The notes under the pieces: generated by a model
What the model was told of the DNA's origin: nothing
What the model saw: only the letters and a program-made list of their open reading frames with translations
The model's database searches: none
Assembly: GCA_025738555.1 (NCBI GenBank)
Contig: JAOVFP010000001.1
Location: forward strand, 5,704,001-5,768,000
Length of the DNA stretch: 64,000 nucleotides
Direction of reading: 5' to 3'
From: Cyathus striatus
Taxonomy: Eukaryota; Basidiomycota; Agaricomycetes; Agaricales; Nidulariaceae
Shown here: positions 10,606 to 22,872 of the stretch, piece after piece
Layout: every line of letters begins with the position of its first letter
Numbering within the stretch: position 1 is the stretch's first letter
Position numbers and translations under genes: made by a program

Positions 10606-13252
10606 ATAACATGATTACATCGCGGTACACCCGATAAAAAAAGTGGACTTCCAATGATCGTCGAGAAGAGTATACTAAAAGTACCTTCAACTTTCTGCCT
10701 TTCATGGTGCCTTTAACCGGAACTTTTGCTTCAGAACTCATATTTCTCAAGTAGTCCAACTTTGTCCCCCGACTTTCACGAGCTTCTGTCCCCATGCATG
10801 CATCCGTTATCAACACCTCAACGCGGACATGCGGTACCATAAATTATGATGTGCATGCGACATGATGCAAGAGATCTCGCGTAAATTTGGGTTGTGAAGT
10901 AGTTCTTGTCCCCTTACAGAAAGCAAAAATCACTTCGTGATCCAATCTTTCCCCTTTACAGCATAGCAAATCAAAACGTTACCTAACTTATTTTTTTGTA
11001 TTTGATTTCAGAAATCGCATAGGGACCCCTGCAAGTCTCTTTCAATGTGAAGATAACATGATGTAGGTTTATCTACTCCGTAGAGCGCTCGCGCTGCCGT
11101 CGATATCAAAAATGTGCCAAATGAGAGAGATTTTATAGGTTGCGGATAACGGTGATGATAAAAGTGTGTGTGTTTTGTCTTAGGATAAGGACTAGGGTAT
11201 CGTGAATGCGGTCTGGGTATTTCGATGATAAGTGAGTGATAAATACTGTATAGTAGCTTGGATTAATTGTATTGAGTCGAAAAGCATCCGCTCTACAGTA
11301 TCGTAGTTGATTATCATAGTAATAAAAATATGAACGAGAAATACGAGGCAATACGAAAGTAACTTCGGGTAGGAAACTGTTGCTTCCATTGTTAGCGGAT
11401 ATCTTGGATGTCATGAGACCATTTTGTGACTAGAGGGAAAGTAGACCTACATACGCTTACCCAACTCGTAACTTGTTACATCTCAACCCAACAACGAAGC
11501 CAAGAAAATCAAACGAGGGATGGGAATATACCTACCCTGTATACATCATGCTACCGCCGAGGACGAGGTAATATGATCACGTTGTAGCGGATAAGGGAAT
11601 TAATGCGCGTGTGTGGGTAGGATCCCTTTTTCGATTTTGGACGGGTAGCCGCTGTTCGTTGTTGGATAAGAATGAAGTGAATTACGACCCCGATTAGGAG
11701 GGTGTATTGGAAGGGGTTCATTCTGCGAAGAAGAAGCATTGTGTATTTCAGTGAGAAGGTATTGAATTCCGTCCTTTCCGGTGGTCAGATGCCTCCGGAC
11801 TCGAGAGTCAGGAGCTGGCAGCTGCTGGCGGGCAGTGAAAAGAAGCTCTTCTTATCGCACCTGATTTTACAATTCCCTTTGGTAAATCAAAATAATTTAG
11901 ACAGTACAAAAGAGAAAGGTAGTTTCGTATCGGCGAGTGGATGAGACGCCGCCAAAGACCTAGGCACGCCTCTCTGAGAATAAGAACAGTGTGCTCCACA
12001 TGTATTCCGATTTTTCGACTTTTGAAGCGGGACGTTTGAGGACGTTTGAAAGTTCCCGGGTCGTTGATTGTTGATTTGTTCCGAGAGGCACTTGAGATGT
12101 GTATGATGTCCGGATAATAGGAATAAATTCAGTAAGCCAAGTCACCATAAATTTTTGTACAACCCATAAGTAGCACAAAGTCCGAGCAGCTAAGCAAAAT
12201 CCAAGTATGCCCTACTGAGCGTTGACTGCGCAGATGATACGACACTGTCTTAGCCTGCGATACAATGTCTTCCAAGCCGTAGTCAACTACGAAACGTATG
12301 CTTAGGAACATATAGTTGAACTCACATATTAAGTAGTACTATCCGGCAATCAGGGAGTTCCAGGGTATCCCTGGAGTCGATGATGCGATACAAAATATAA
12401 TAGCCCAAGTGAAATGCAACAAAAGATAAGTGAGGTGAAACGCCTTTTACTTATCATGTGTAACCCGAGGAAGGAGATTGGCAGAGGGAGCACATGAGTC
12501 TTGCTTCTCGCCCAACGCCAAGGGAGGCCAAGGGCCCAAGGCTGATGGTTATTTGTTTTTGTGTGGAAAAGTCACTCGGGATAAGCAATGGCAAACAAGC
12601 GGCCGAACGGTTCCACTAGGTTCTTGAACCTTGTTCAATCCACGTCAGTGACGGAGAAGGACAAGAAACGGAACAACTTCGAGCCGGAAAAACAGCTTAT
12701 CGGTATGTGGAACAAACTCTGACGGATACGAGTCTAATGTAGAACTCCTGTAATTGAACAAAAACTGAGGTCACTAGGCATTCATTTCTTCGAATTGAGT
12801 GCCTGGGCCACTTCAGAAATTCAATAGTAGCTTTCAGACATGCTGCTTATCCAACTGATAAGCAGGATACGTCAGACTGATCGAGAATAATCGAGATAGT
12901 ATGCGTCTTTCTGGCGTGTAGAATTTACCACCCAAGCTGTCGTGCGAAGGACTAAAGGGGCCAAAAATAACGGTAAGAAAAGACATGCCTCCAATTTATC
13001 ATTTTTCAATTAATATCCGCCCAGATCTCAGTAATTTGCAGCTTATTTTGCAGATTTGGCTTGGCCTTTCTACACACCGCCTACACTTATCACTGTCAGG
13101 GCGCATGGAGTTTTCGCGTGGACAAGGACCTCGATCACTCACAGATACCGATTCGATTCTCTATGAATATGGAGTTTTTGAATAAATATCCCTATGACAG
13201 CAGCCTTTCACCCCTACCCGCTTCCCTCACATACTAGTCTTTACATCCTCTC
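10606..13252. other. 2.6-kb region without a recognised gene
   Basis: Short ORFs on both strands have no family features or matching splice partners. The last 250 bp hold the likely promoter of the permease, with an AT-rich ATAAATA near 13183, about 70 bp before the ATG at 13253. Confidence 0.45.
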
Positions 13253-15413
13253 ATGGACTCAAAGAAAGAGAAGGAGTTCGACGTTGTCAGCGTTAGTTCC
13301 GGCGCTGGTGCCTCTCCCAAGGCGAAGTTCTACGACCCGTCTAAGGAGAGCATTTGGACTCGTGCTGGCTTGAATCTTGAGAGTTTCAAGCGCGCTCCTG
13401 GCACTACTGGGTGAGTGCTCTCTTTCTCTCTCGTCATTAGTTGTCGCTGTATGTCTAACATTGTCTACCATCAGTGGCCAGGCAGTTGTGGGTGCTGGAA
13501 ATCTCGAGGATCTCGAGAAGGTTATGGCAGATGCACCCATGCTTCAGCAGACGATGAAGCCTAGGCATCTTCAAATGATTGCAGTCGGTGCGTAGCGACG
13601 CCTTCTATTTTCCATTATTGTTCTCATCCAAGCTATAGGTGGTTCTATTGGTACTGGTCTGTTTGTAGGTTCGGGTTCTGCCCTCCGAGTTGGCGGTCCC
13701 GCTGGTGTCCTGATTGCGTGGCTGCTTATTGGTGTAATGTTGATTAACGTCACTCAGGTAAGTTCTTTCGCTCCCCTCCTCGACATGCGGTGTCTGACTA
13801 CCACTTTTTAGGCTCTCGGTGAAATGTCTATTCTCTATCCCGTGTCTGGCGGTTTCTATACCCTTGCTGTTCGTTTCTTGGATCCCTCGTTCGCATTCGC
13901 TATGGGTTGGAACTACGTCTTTCAATGGGCTGTGGTGTTACCTCTGGAAATTACGGTTGCTGGAACAACGGTGCAGTATTGGGATGCAGCCGCCAAGGTG
14001 CCCATAGCAGCTTGGATAACAATATTTTGGGTGGTTATCAGTACGCTGCCTCCCTCTATTTCATCGTGGCGTAGGCTGACTAGCTGTTCAGTGATCATCA
14101 GTTTATTCGGCACTCTCGGTTTTGCGGAAGAAGAGTTCTGGTCGTCATGCCTGAAGCTGTTGGTCGTCGTCATGTTCATTTTCATCGGTATCATCTGCCT
14201 CTGCGGCGGCGGTCCCAGCGGAAGCTTGTACGATACCTACACTGGCGGGAAGAACTGGAGTAATCCGGGTGCTTTCGCCAACGGGTTCAAAGGTATATGC
14301 GCAGTGTTCGTCACCGCTGCATTCTCGTTCTCTGGAACTGAGTTGGTTGGTCTCGCTGCTTCTGAGACCCCTAACCCCCGTGAAACCATGCCTGGTATGT
14401 CTTGTATAACTTTCTTCACTTCAAACTTCTAATTAGAATAGCTGCTGTCAAGGGCACATTCTGGCGTATCACCGTCATCTACGTAACCTCGCTCACCATC
14501 ATCGGTCTCCTCATCCCCTACAACGACGGTCGTCTTCTGGGTGCACCAGGCGCCGATAGCGGGGCCGCTGCCTCGCCATTCGTCATTGCCCTCGACAACG
14601 CTCGCATCAAGGGCCTCAGTCACTTTGTCAATGTCACCATTTGCATCTCTGTACTCTCCATCGGCATGTCTTGCGTGTACGCTGGCTCGCGTACGTTGAC
14701 TGCCCTCGCTGAGACTGGATATGCTCCTTCGATCTTTGCCTATGTTGACAAGTCTGGTCGTCCCCTTTATGCTCTCATTGCTATTCTCATTTGGGCACCG
14801 CTTGCTTATGTGAATGTTGTTGAGGCGGGCTCGACGGTGTTTGATTGGCTTGTTGCTCTGTCGGGATTGTCAACCCTCTTCTCGTGGATGTCTATCTGCT
14901 TGTGCCAGTACGTTGTTGTTCTATCTTTTCCGTTTCTTCGTGTTGATTGCTCGTGCAGTATTCGCTTCCGCAGGGCGTGGAAGGTCCAAGGTCATTCCTT
15001 AGAAGAACTTCCCTACAAGGCATTGGGTGGTGTCTACGGCTCATGGTTCGGTGTTATCCTCATCACGTTGGTGCTTATCGCACAATTCTACGTTGCCATC
15101 TGGCCCGTTGGTGGAATGTCTGATGATCCGAGTGTGGTTGCCCAGGGTTTCTTCCGTATGCTCCTCGTTACTTTCTTCTCATTAACAAAGTTAACATTCT
15201 ACTACAGAATCGTACCTCGCTCTCCCCGTCATGATCCTCATGTATGTCATTGGTTATGCATGGAAGCGCACCCTTCCTCAGAGGGCACACGACATCAACC
15301 TCGACTCTGGTCGTAAGAGTTGGCTTACAGTCGAGCAGATGCGCGAGTACCGTGCAGAGCGTGCCGCCGCCCCTCTCTACGTTCGCATTTACCGCATGCT
15401 TTTCACGAACTAA
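13253..15413 (+). CDS. Amino-acid permease (fungal AAT family, APC superfamily)
   Basis: Eight exons (13253-13410, 13475-13587, 13639-13757, 13812-14040, 14092-14394, 14442-14907, 14959-15155, 15208-15413) join with consistent phases to 596 codons, the normal length for fungal amino-acid permeases. About 90 cytosolic residues precede TM1, which carries [16 protein letters not shown], the hallmark substrate and Na/H-site helix of the family. Further marks are [30 protein letters not shown] and the R-T-L-x-A-L-A-E-T-G loop. The family imports amino acids by proton symport at the plasma membrane. The C-terminal tail ends R-M-L-F-T-N. The substrate cannot be told. All introns are GT-AG and 47-64 nt. 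Confidence 0.95.
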
Positions 15414-17551
15414 TGCCACCATCACACCACATTCATGATTCCCAACGGCACCACACCTTGATACCGCTTCGTTCTTCACACTGCATTATTTTATGAGGAT
15501 TATCTCCATCGTTGTACATGTACTTTATTTTTCGCTTTTAGTTACCCTCTCTTTGTCGATGGTACTTTTGGGTTGCTCCCGTTGTAGAGCTTACAGTAAT
15601 AGAAAATGAATTCATTTTCGACACATCCCATAGCTATGACCGAATAAGACCGTTCGGACGTAAAGTCCATCGATGATCGATGATCGTCATGCGCGACCAT
15701 TAGTTGAAGTGTTCAATGTTCATACTGAAGCGTTCACCACCAAGTTTCACCATCGAAAACCAATCGCGTCAAATTGGTATTTCTCTTGGGCTAGCTCGTG
15801 AACCCGAAAAAATGTTATACAGGACTTCCCGTAGTAGAGAAGAACTTCAACATCATCCACTTCCACGCGTAATGCGTAAATTTTTTTTTAATTGGGGTGC
15901 GAAGAAAAGGTGCTCGAGTCAGATGCAGTCATCTTCCTCTGCTTCCGCTGTAGGTTTCGGCCGTACTTCCCTAGACAAGTCCCCGTGTTGCCCTTACCCT
16001 TTTTCTCGCCGACGGAGGCCGACGATGATCCGCACTGTGGCAATCTTTCCCGCTTTTCCCGCCTTTCCCTCCTTTCACCTCCTTTTCCACTTTTTCCCAC
16101 CTTTTCCCTTCCGTCGTGCACAGCCAGGCACAGCTCGACATAGCCTGTTTCCGCATTTTGGTAAATTTTTGTCCCCCGATCATTCTCGGTCGTCGATTGC
16201 TTCCCCACCAACCAAGACAGTAGTATGGGATAAATTTCAAATGCTTGGCCGAGTTCACATGTAAACAGCCCTTGTCAGCGATGCTGTAATCGGACTGTTT
16301 GGTTTGTGCGTTCTACGATGTGGAAGATTCCGCATACTCCTATTAATTACTTCTATGTTATTTTACAAGGACAAGTTTGTGGAGAAGTTCATTATTGGTC
16401 TTGTTGTTTGCGGTGGTTTCGGGGTACCCTGTGGGAGGCTTCATAGGTTTTAGCGGACTGTCGCTATGTTCTGCACAATGTGTTGGCTTATGTTGGCGAG
16501 TGGTGGAATCATAGAATTACCACGGGCATGATGACGATTATGTAGTCTCAGACTCCGACTCTCAGGTAGCTTCCATACGTTTTTTGACGATTTAGTCTGG
16601 CGGTACGTGCACTTGCACCACAGGATCCCTCGAATTCAAATTCATAATGTAGACGTCGGCTCCCTCGGTTATTTTATTCAACTACGAGCCATGAATCATA
16701 ACATATTATTTTGAGATTGTTGTGTGTGTCATCGAGATTCGAGGGTGGTATAACGTCGCAATGATATGCGGGCATTGCAGGCTACTAGTGTCTGTGGGCT
16801 AATTATGTCGTTAGCATAGTGACTCGGATCGTGATACCTGTATATCATTAATTCGTACTCTGACGTTCTTCCTAATGCTTCAGTGAAATGTCAATTTTTT
16901 TTACGAATGTCCCAGAATATCGCTGTACTCACTTTTATAAAGTCATATACAAAATCCCTGACCCAGAGCACAGCCGTCTTCAGTTTGTTCCTCGACCACG
17001 TCTGGAGTAGAAAATGAAAATTTTGCAATTGCTGTAATAATAAACCTTGTGTTCTTCGCCTCGCTCGATTAGATTTGGCCAGTATTCTGCCTTATCGATG
17101 ATGAGGTGTTGTGATCTGCTAACGATTGCAGCGTTGGTGTATTCCTATGAATACACAGAATAAGTACACCTACGTAAAAATAGAAACGTACCTCGTTGTA
17201 TTTAGTCCTGAGTCGAATACAACGTTTGCGATTGAGTGTTTTCGGTGTAGCGTGTATGATAAGTTGAGTCTTCGAAGCGTAAGTCAATCAAGAGCAAGTG
17301 TCGAACAAGTCACGTGCTACCGCCGATTGGACTACTGTACTATTACGATCAATTCGTCAGTCACGTGTCACAAGGCCTTTGTACTTGACGAAATATGGCA
17401 CATGTCACGTTGTCACAAGCCCAAGTGCCGAATGTTCAACCAGTTTTGAGAATCACCGTTTTTTGTAACCTCAGAGCAGTGGAAACTAGGTAAAATCATG
17501 CTTTCAGATCTATGGTAATTATAGCTGTAGTTATATACAATTATTTAATGT
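15414..17551. other. Intergenic region between the permease and the transposon block
   Basis: No gene supported. A pyrimidine-rich tract of TTTCCC-like units lies near 16040-16130. Two CACGTG-containing stretches lie around 17310-17400. The left boundary of the Ulp1-DDE transposon was not found. Confidence 0.4.
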
Positions 17552-20500
17552 TTAATCATCATGGCACCAAAAGTCTCGGTACAGGGTGTTGGGTTTATGC
17601 TTCCTTTTCCCAGGACCATACTGTTCCGCTGTTTCCTCTGCCATTTTCTCCACCACTGTCGATGACAAGACAACACTGTCATCCAACACTGAAGCTGAAG
17701 GATCAGCATCAATATCATCAGCCTGTGAAACTGAGAAGAGACAGCCATCCTCCTTCCTTGATACACAAGCAGTTTGCGGCTTTCCAAGAGCCTCAGTTAT
17801 AACCACAGCACTTGGAAGGTCACTTTCATCATCAAATTGTTCTTCCAGGTTGTCATCAAGGTTATCTTCCACAACAATTTTGGAGGCTTTGGGTATTAGA
17901 GGGTCAGTACTCCTTGTAATCTCTTCATAAAACTCTGGATCCTTTTCTTTTAGATCTCGAATGGCAGCACGAGCCTCCTTGCTATTCAGTGATTCATAGG
18001 AGAGTGTCCAACGTCCAATCTCACACTTTTCAAAGGCCTAATACAATGCTTTAGTTTGGGTATAAGAATATAAAGGTAAGCATGAACCTTCTTAATCAAC
18101 TCGGGCTGATTTAGTGATTGGTATGCATTCCACAGCCAGCGAACACTCTGATTGTGCAAAAGGCCTATCTTCTGATCAACTCTCACCTCCTCTCCATACT
18201 CCATCTTCTCCATAACCTCTCCAACAATATCTTCATGATATGACTGCTTCAACGAATGCTTGAACACATGCTGAAAGCCAACATCACATGGTTGAAAAAC
18301 TGGAGTGCAGCCACCAGGTACAAAGTTCAGAATGATATTGGGGTGATTTGTCTTCATATAATTGCAGAACTCCCTTGACCTATGGACTGACCAAACATCG
18401 AGCTGTACAATACCCTTCTGGTTAGCTGGAAGTCCGAGCTTTCTCTTCTGCATATCAAAGTAGGGCACAATGATATCGGTGATCAGTGTTTTCATTGTCT
18501 CCTGGTTAGACCAGTATGTTTTGGTACCTGATTCCTGGAACAGTAAGCCTGCCTCTGTTGCTTCATTATACTTATCTGCTTTGGAATCAGGGTGTGATTT
18601 ATGTCCAAGGCCAGAATAGATAGCTTGAAATGGGAGAAGTGTCCCGCTATTTGATATTGCGCAGACAACTGTAAAGGCGCACTTCTCATCTTGACCAATC
18701 AGTGAAACCTGTTTGGCTCCAGTATCTGCCCAGGTAAGCTGTGCCTCTTGCACAAAGACAACCTGAGTCTGATTGAAATTTATGATTAGCTCAGTAGGAA
18801 TTTCCTCTTGCCATATTGAGTATACCATGCGATAGAATGAATGCTCACATGCCTTTTCCCAGTTCTCTGGCAACTTATGAGCAGAGCGGGTGGCCTTTCT
18901 ATGTGACCAACAGAGTGTGCCATGCAACCAGCTGCGAACAAATGAGTCAGTACACCGGAAATATGAGCCATCCTTGGCTTGCTTCTCAAAGATCTCTGGT
19001 GCCATTCGAAGGATCACTCCCACCATGATTGCCCATGCAGTGACCACTGTAACTGGGGCTGAGGCATTTCGGAGTGCCATCAGCTTAGCCTTCATTTCTT
19101 CAACAACATAAGGATACTTGGTCTACATCTGGTGAGTTTAAGGAACATAATTTAGGATTAACATTGCTTACCAGGACTCCTCGTTGTCCCCCATTAGGAT
19201 GCCCTTGGTGATTGGCCTTTTCAGCCATATCCAGCACTCTCTTTGACCATTGTGCCTGACCACTGCTTCTGTCAATCCAACCATTAACTGTGCTTCTTTT
19301 AAGATGTTCAAAGATTTGGTCCCTCTTCCTCAGCTCTTTTACAATTACAGATGCACTCATTCTATAGCCTACCACAGGGGATGCTGCTATCTGTACAATG
19401 GATCTCCAGAGTAATGGTGTGTGCCAATTCATATACACTGCATCTTTGTACTCTTTCTGATGTTTATGCCCAGCAGCTCTATGTGTTTTTGTTTTAAACC
19501 GTTGACTGGCTTCCCAATCTGGTCACGAAATCTCAGGAAGTTTGGCACGTTTTAATGTTGTATCATCCATGTCCTTCCAGCTGTCAAAGTCAGCATCAAA
19601 TTTCCACTGGTAGATTGTAAGCATTATATCAGATTAATTTTGTATGCATCACTGACCTTCTTTTTCCCATCAGCTGAGCACTCTCCACTTTGAACCTCTT
19701 GTTCATAAACTTTAGCCCAATGCCTTTGCTGTCGTTCTCATGTGCTAATGTGTATCTTCTCAACATGCCGCTCCATGGTTACTTCGAGATGCTCTTCATG
19801 TTCCTGTTTAATCTGTTGTACCTCGCGCTGAATTTGTGTTTGCTTTTCCTCAGGCATGCACTTCTGGAAGAACTTCATGATTCCCTTTGGAGCACCCTGA
19901 GCAGCCTGTTTCACAGCCATAGCAATTGCTGATACTTTTTTTAGCCTTTTCTTCTCTGGGACAGGAGATGGGTGGACATCGACATCATCTTCTGGAGGTG
20001 AATGCTTTCTTATCATTTGTTTATCATTTACATGCTTGTTATATGAAAATGTGAAGGGAGAGCTCATAGTAAACTGAGAGGGGGGTGGTGTAGATGCATG
20101 ACTATCTGCAGATGATGAGGTGGCTGATGCTTGTGAGTACAGGCCTGCAGCACTTTCTGTACTGTGGATCGATGTGCTATCTTCAGATTCACTGTCATGT
20201 ATCTCCAACGATGCACCCTCTGATGCATGCTCATGTGCTAGACAGTTCAGGTCACAACTGAATGTAAACTGGTGATTGACAGCTTCCACTTCAAAGCTCT
20301 GTTTATAATGTAAATTTATTCTCATAATGTGAGAACTATTGCACTAACTTTGAATGTATACCCATCAATAATATCAATTAGCATTTGAAGCCATGCAGAA
20401 TCCACCTCTCCTGAATCTATCAAGGGATATGTATGTGGTAGAAAGTGATGTGCAATCGAATTTACAGCAAGAAGTCCACAGGAGTATGTGTCATCAAGTT

Positions 20501-21057
20501 GCTGGCAGGTAATGCCCAGCTCTCCTTCAACAACAAACACTGATCCAGTGTGTTCTCGTGTCCACCAGTTGAGCACTGCTGACAGCTCTGCATTAGGTAC
20601 CCCACCCATCAAGTTACCAAACTTTATTCCTTCTGACATGAAATCCACAACAACTGGGACCCAGTGGTTCATATCAACGATGGCCACAAATGCAACCGAT
20701 CCTGGTGCTTCCATAGCTAACTTATGGTCAAGTTCTCGCAAATGTTGGTACTTTTTGTGTGTGGAATAGCTATCTGAATTCTGATAAGCATCGAGAATAA
20801 ACAGATGGAACAAACTGCTCCATAGCACAATATTGTCTGCAGGAAGCTGGTGCTGAATTGATCTTCGAATGATTTCCAGCATTTGATCTTCATGGGTGTC
20901 TGTTAGCCAATTTCAGCTTCCATATGTTGCAAGGTTATTAGCGGGCTCAGATACCTCAAGCCCCTGGATGTACCCACTCCATGGTAAAGTCTTCAGAGTG
21001 TTGCAGACCTGTTGGACCAGCAGACCTGTTATCTCCTTAGTCTGGATGCGAACTTCC
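17552..21057 (-). pseudogene. Ulp1-DDE transposon gene, C-terminal part (protease end, HTH and DDE transposase), decayed
   Basis: Read on the minus strand, this is one long gene. First comes a C48/Ulp1-like cysteine protease end (20325-21057) with N-H-W (His), a following D, C-Q-Q-L-D-D (Gln) and S-C-G (Cys). A Ser-rich linker and a charged coiled-coil follow (19740-20310), then a helix-turn-helix with N-G-W-I-D-R (19270-19340), then a DDE endonuclease (17986-19130) with W-S-V-H-R-S and Q-P-C-D-V-G, and an acidic tail to 17552. TGA stops interrupt the frame at 19523, 19738 and 20913, each where Arg fits. The first catalytic Asp of the N-x-D-Q-T-Q motif is Asn (codon 18772-18774). The frame continues across Gypsy-1 into 28708-29134. 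Inactive copy. Confidence 0.75.
21053..21057. repeat. Target-site duplication of Gypsy-1 (CTTCC), left copy
   Basis: CTTCC precedes the left LTR and is repeated at 28708-28712 directly after the right LTR. Removing the element and one copy makes the Ulp1 reading frame continuous. Confidence 0.92.
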
Positions 21058-21543
21058 TGTTACGATAAAGTTCTGGTTGGGACATTTATCATACAAGTCC
21101 GATAGTCACGTGATTTACAAGTTCAAAGAACAAGTTTAATCAGTTTATCGAGTTCGAGTCTCTATTCACGAGCTCTTAAGTTGGTTAGACTTAAGTACGA
21201 GTGAAGTGAATGAATCAAAGTAAAGCTAGTTCGATTTAAGCTGAAGCTTGAGCTCTTCAGCCCAAGTTACTACTGTTTAAATACAAACAAGTCTGTACTA
21301 ATAATAAATAGAAATGTAACTAAATAAGTCAAGATGCTGCGCATCGATGGTGCATTGCTGTGGCGCAGTAAGAAGAAAGAAAGGTATACTAAGTAAAGTA
21401 ATATGACTCAAGATGAGTCAAGAACAAATGACAGTCGTGTAAGTAAAGAAGTCATGTGTTTGGTATCAAAGGTGATACCAAACAAGTCAATGAAAATAGA
21501 AGAAATCATATGTAAATAGAAGAAAGTAAAGAAAATCATAACA
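21058..21543 (-). repeat. Gypsy-1 3' LTR (left on the + strand)
   Basis: 486 bp, TGTTA...TAACA. Differs from the right LTR at eight bases, 21084, 21090, 21091, 21169, 21202, 21361, 21436 and 21538, all within CpG/TpG/CpA positions. Confidence 0.93.
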
Positions 21544-21553
21544 TTATCCCCTA
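21544..21553 (-). other. Gypsy-1 polypurine tract
   Basis: On the coding strand AGGGGATAA directly precedes the 3' LTR, the expected place of the plus-strand primer. Confidence 0.6.
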
Positions 21554-21690
21554 ATTAAAGTGTGAAGTTCACCGTAACTTCACTAATATCAGTTGCCTGG
21601 ATAGAAGTCCCCGAGGACGTCGTAGTTGTCTGTATCCTCCGTCTTGAGGAGGTGTTCCTCCCATGCCTGTTCCCCTGACTTACTGTTGGG

Positions 21691-22818
21691 TCAAATTCTG
21701 CAGAAGTAGAACTTCTCCGATTTGACCTTCCTGCCTCTCTCTCTCTCCCGTCGTTCCTCCCTATGGGAATGGAACCCCTTCCCATCCTTCGACTCCCCCT
21801 GCCCCGAGATCTTGCTCCATTGTTCTGTGTAGCAGAATCCCTTGTAGTGCGAGGCGCAGCCATCCTTTCCGCAGGGATCCGGGCTGACAGACCTAGTATC
21901 TGCCTCCATGCACTCCTTCGTTCGGGAGTATATGGTGGTAAGGGGGTGTCTCTTCGAGGGGGGGTATGGTCGTCGTGGAGTGAAGTGATTGGGACAAGCT
22001 GGGGCGGTGTGCCTGGGGGCGTTTCAATAACAGCAGTTGCACCGATAGTCTGGGCAGTCCTTCTTAACGTGTGTTGTGCTGCCACAGAGGAAACAATGTT
22101 GATCTGGGTTGGAGATGGACTTCTGGATGGGAGGGCACTCGTCAGATAGAGTGTTGCTGGTGGTGGTGAGATGGGATGCCAGGGTGTTGCTGGTTGAGAG
22201 GGCGGTTCTGGTTCGGAAGTCTCTGTGCTGTTCGGGAGCAGTATGTTCTCGGAGAGGGTGAGATTGTGGATGGAGGTAGAAACTGCCTCCAATACGACGG
22301 ACTCCAAGTTTGCCATTTGACTGATCGTCCTCGGTTCTCTTACTGCAGCTATCATCAGAGGGGTTGCTTTGGCGGATTAGTGCAAGTCTTTGATGGGCAA
22401 GGGATGGACTAGAGATACCCGGTGCATCTAAGAATTGTGCCACCTCGGTAGTACGATGTAGTCCTGCATCGAACATTCCTTGAATAGCATTGACTTGATT
22501 CCTTCTGCAGGCGTTCTCCATCACTATTGCCTCTCTGAAGGTGTCGAACAGGGTAACGAGTGCATTTCCATTTGGTAGGTCGGAGAGGAAGTTACGAGTC
22601 GAAGTTACTTGATGGTCGGGTACGTTTTGTAAAACATCGCGATACTCGTTAATAAGCTCGAGGGGTGCATTGGGTCGGTTAAGTTGGGAATGTCAGTAGT
22701 TAATGTTAGCAATGAGGGGGGGAAGCATGAGTGGTTCAGTAGAATGGATAAAAGTAGGATGAGCATTTTCAGTAGAGGGAAGGGAGCCGGTGGAAGAGGA
22801 GACATTGTTGGAAGACAT
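21691..22818 (-). pseudogene. Gypsy-1 ORF3 downstream of pol, zinc-knuckle protein
   Basis: Starts at ATG 22818, 54 bp after the pol stop, on the same strand. The first 264 codons run to 22024 with one TGA at 22693; a second TGA ends this part at 22024 and the frame then stays open to 21691. Both stops sit where Arg fits. Residues 1-60 are Ser/Thr/Pro-rich, the middle is helical, and near 22045-22090 there is C-F-L-C-G-S-T-T-H-V-K-K-D-C, a CCHC knuckle, followed by more Cys/His (Y-R-C-N-C-C and H-T-A-P-A-C-P). The tail is Arg/Ser-rich. An overlapping frame (21555-22355) is also open and basic, so the true C terminus is uncertain. A nucleic-acid-binding accessory protein is likely; no role is known to me. 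Confidence 0.55.
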
Positions 22819-22872
22819 TTGTAAAGGGAGTATGACTGGTTAATCATTGGCAGTTTGTAATAAACTATTGAT

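Noticed and set aside
15704..16264. 186-residue ORF right of the permease
   Set aside because: Low-complexity pyrimidine tract with overlapping open frames; no family features.
17126..17449. 107-residue ORF in the spacer left of the Ulp1-DDE gene
   Set aside because: No features, no splice partners, and no similarity to the neighbouring transposon proteins.
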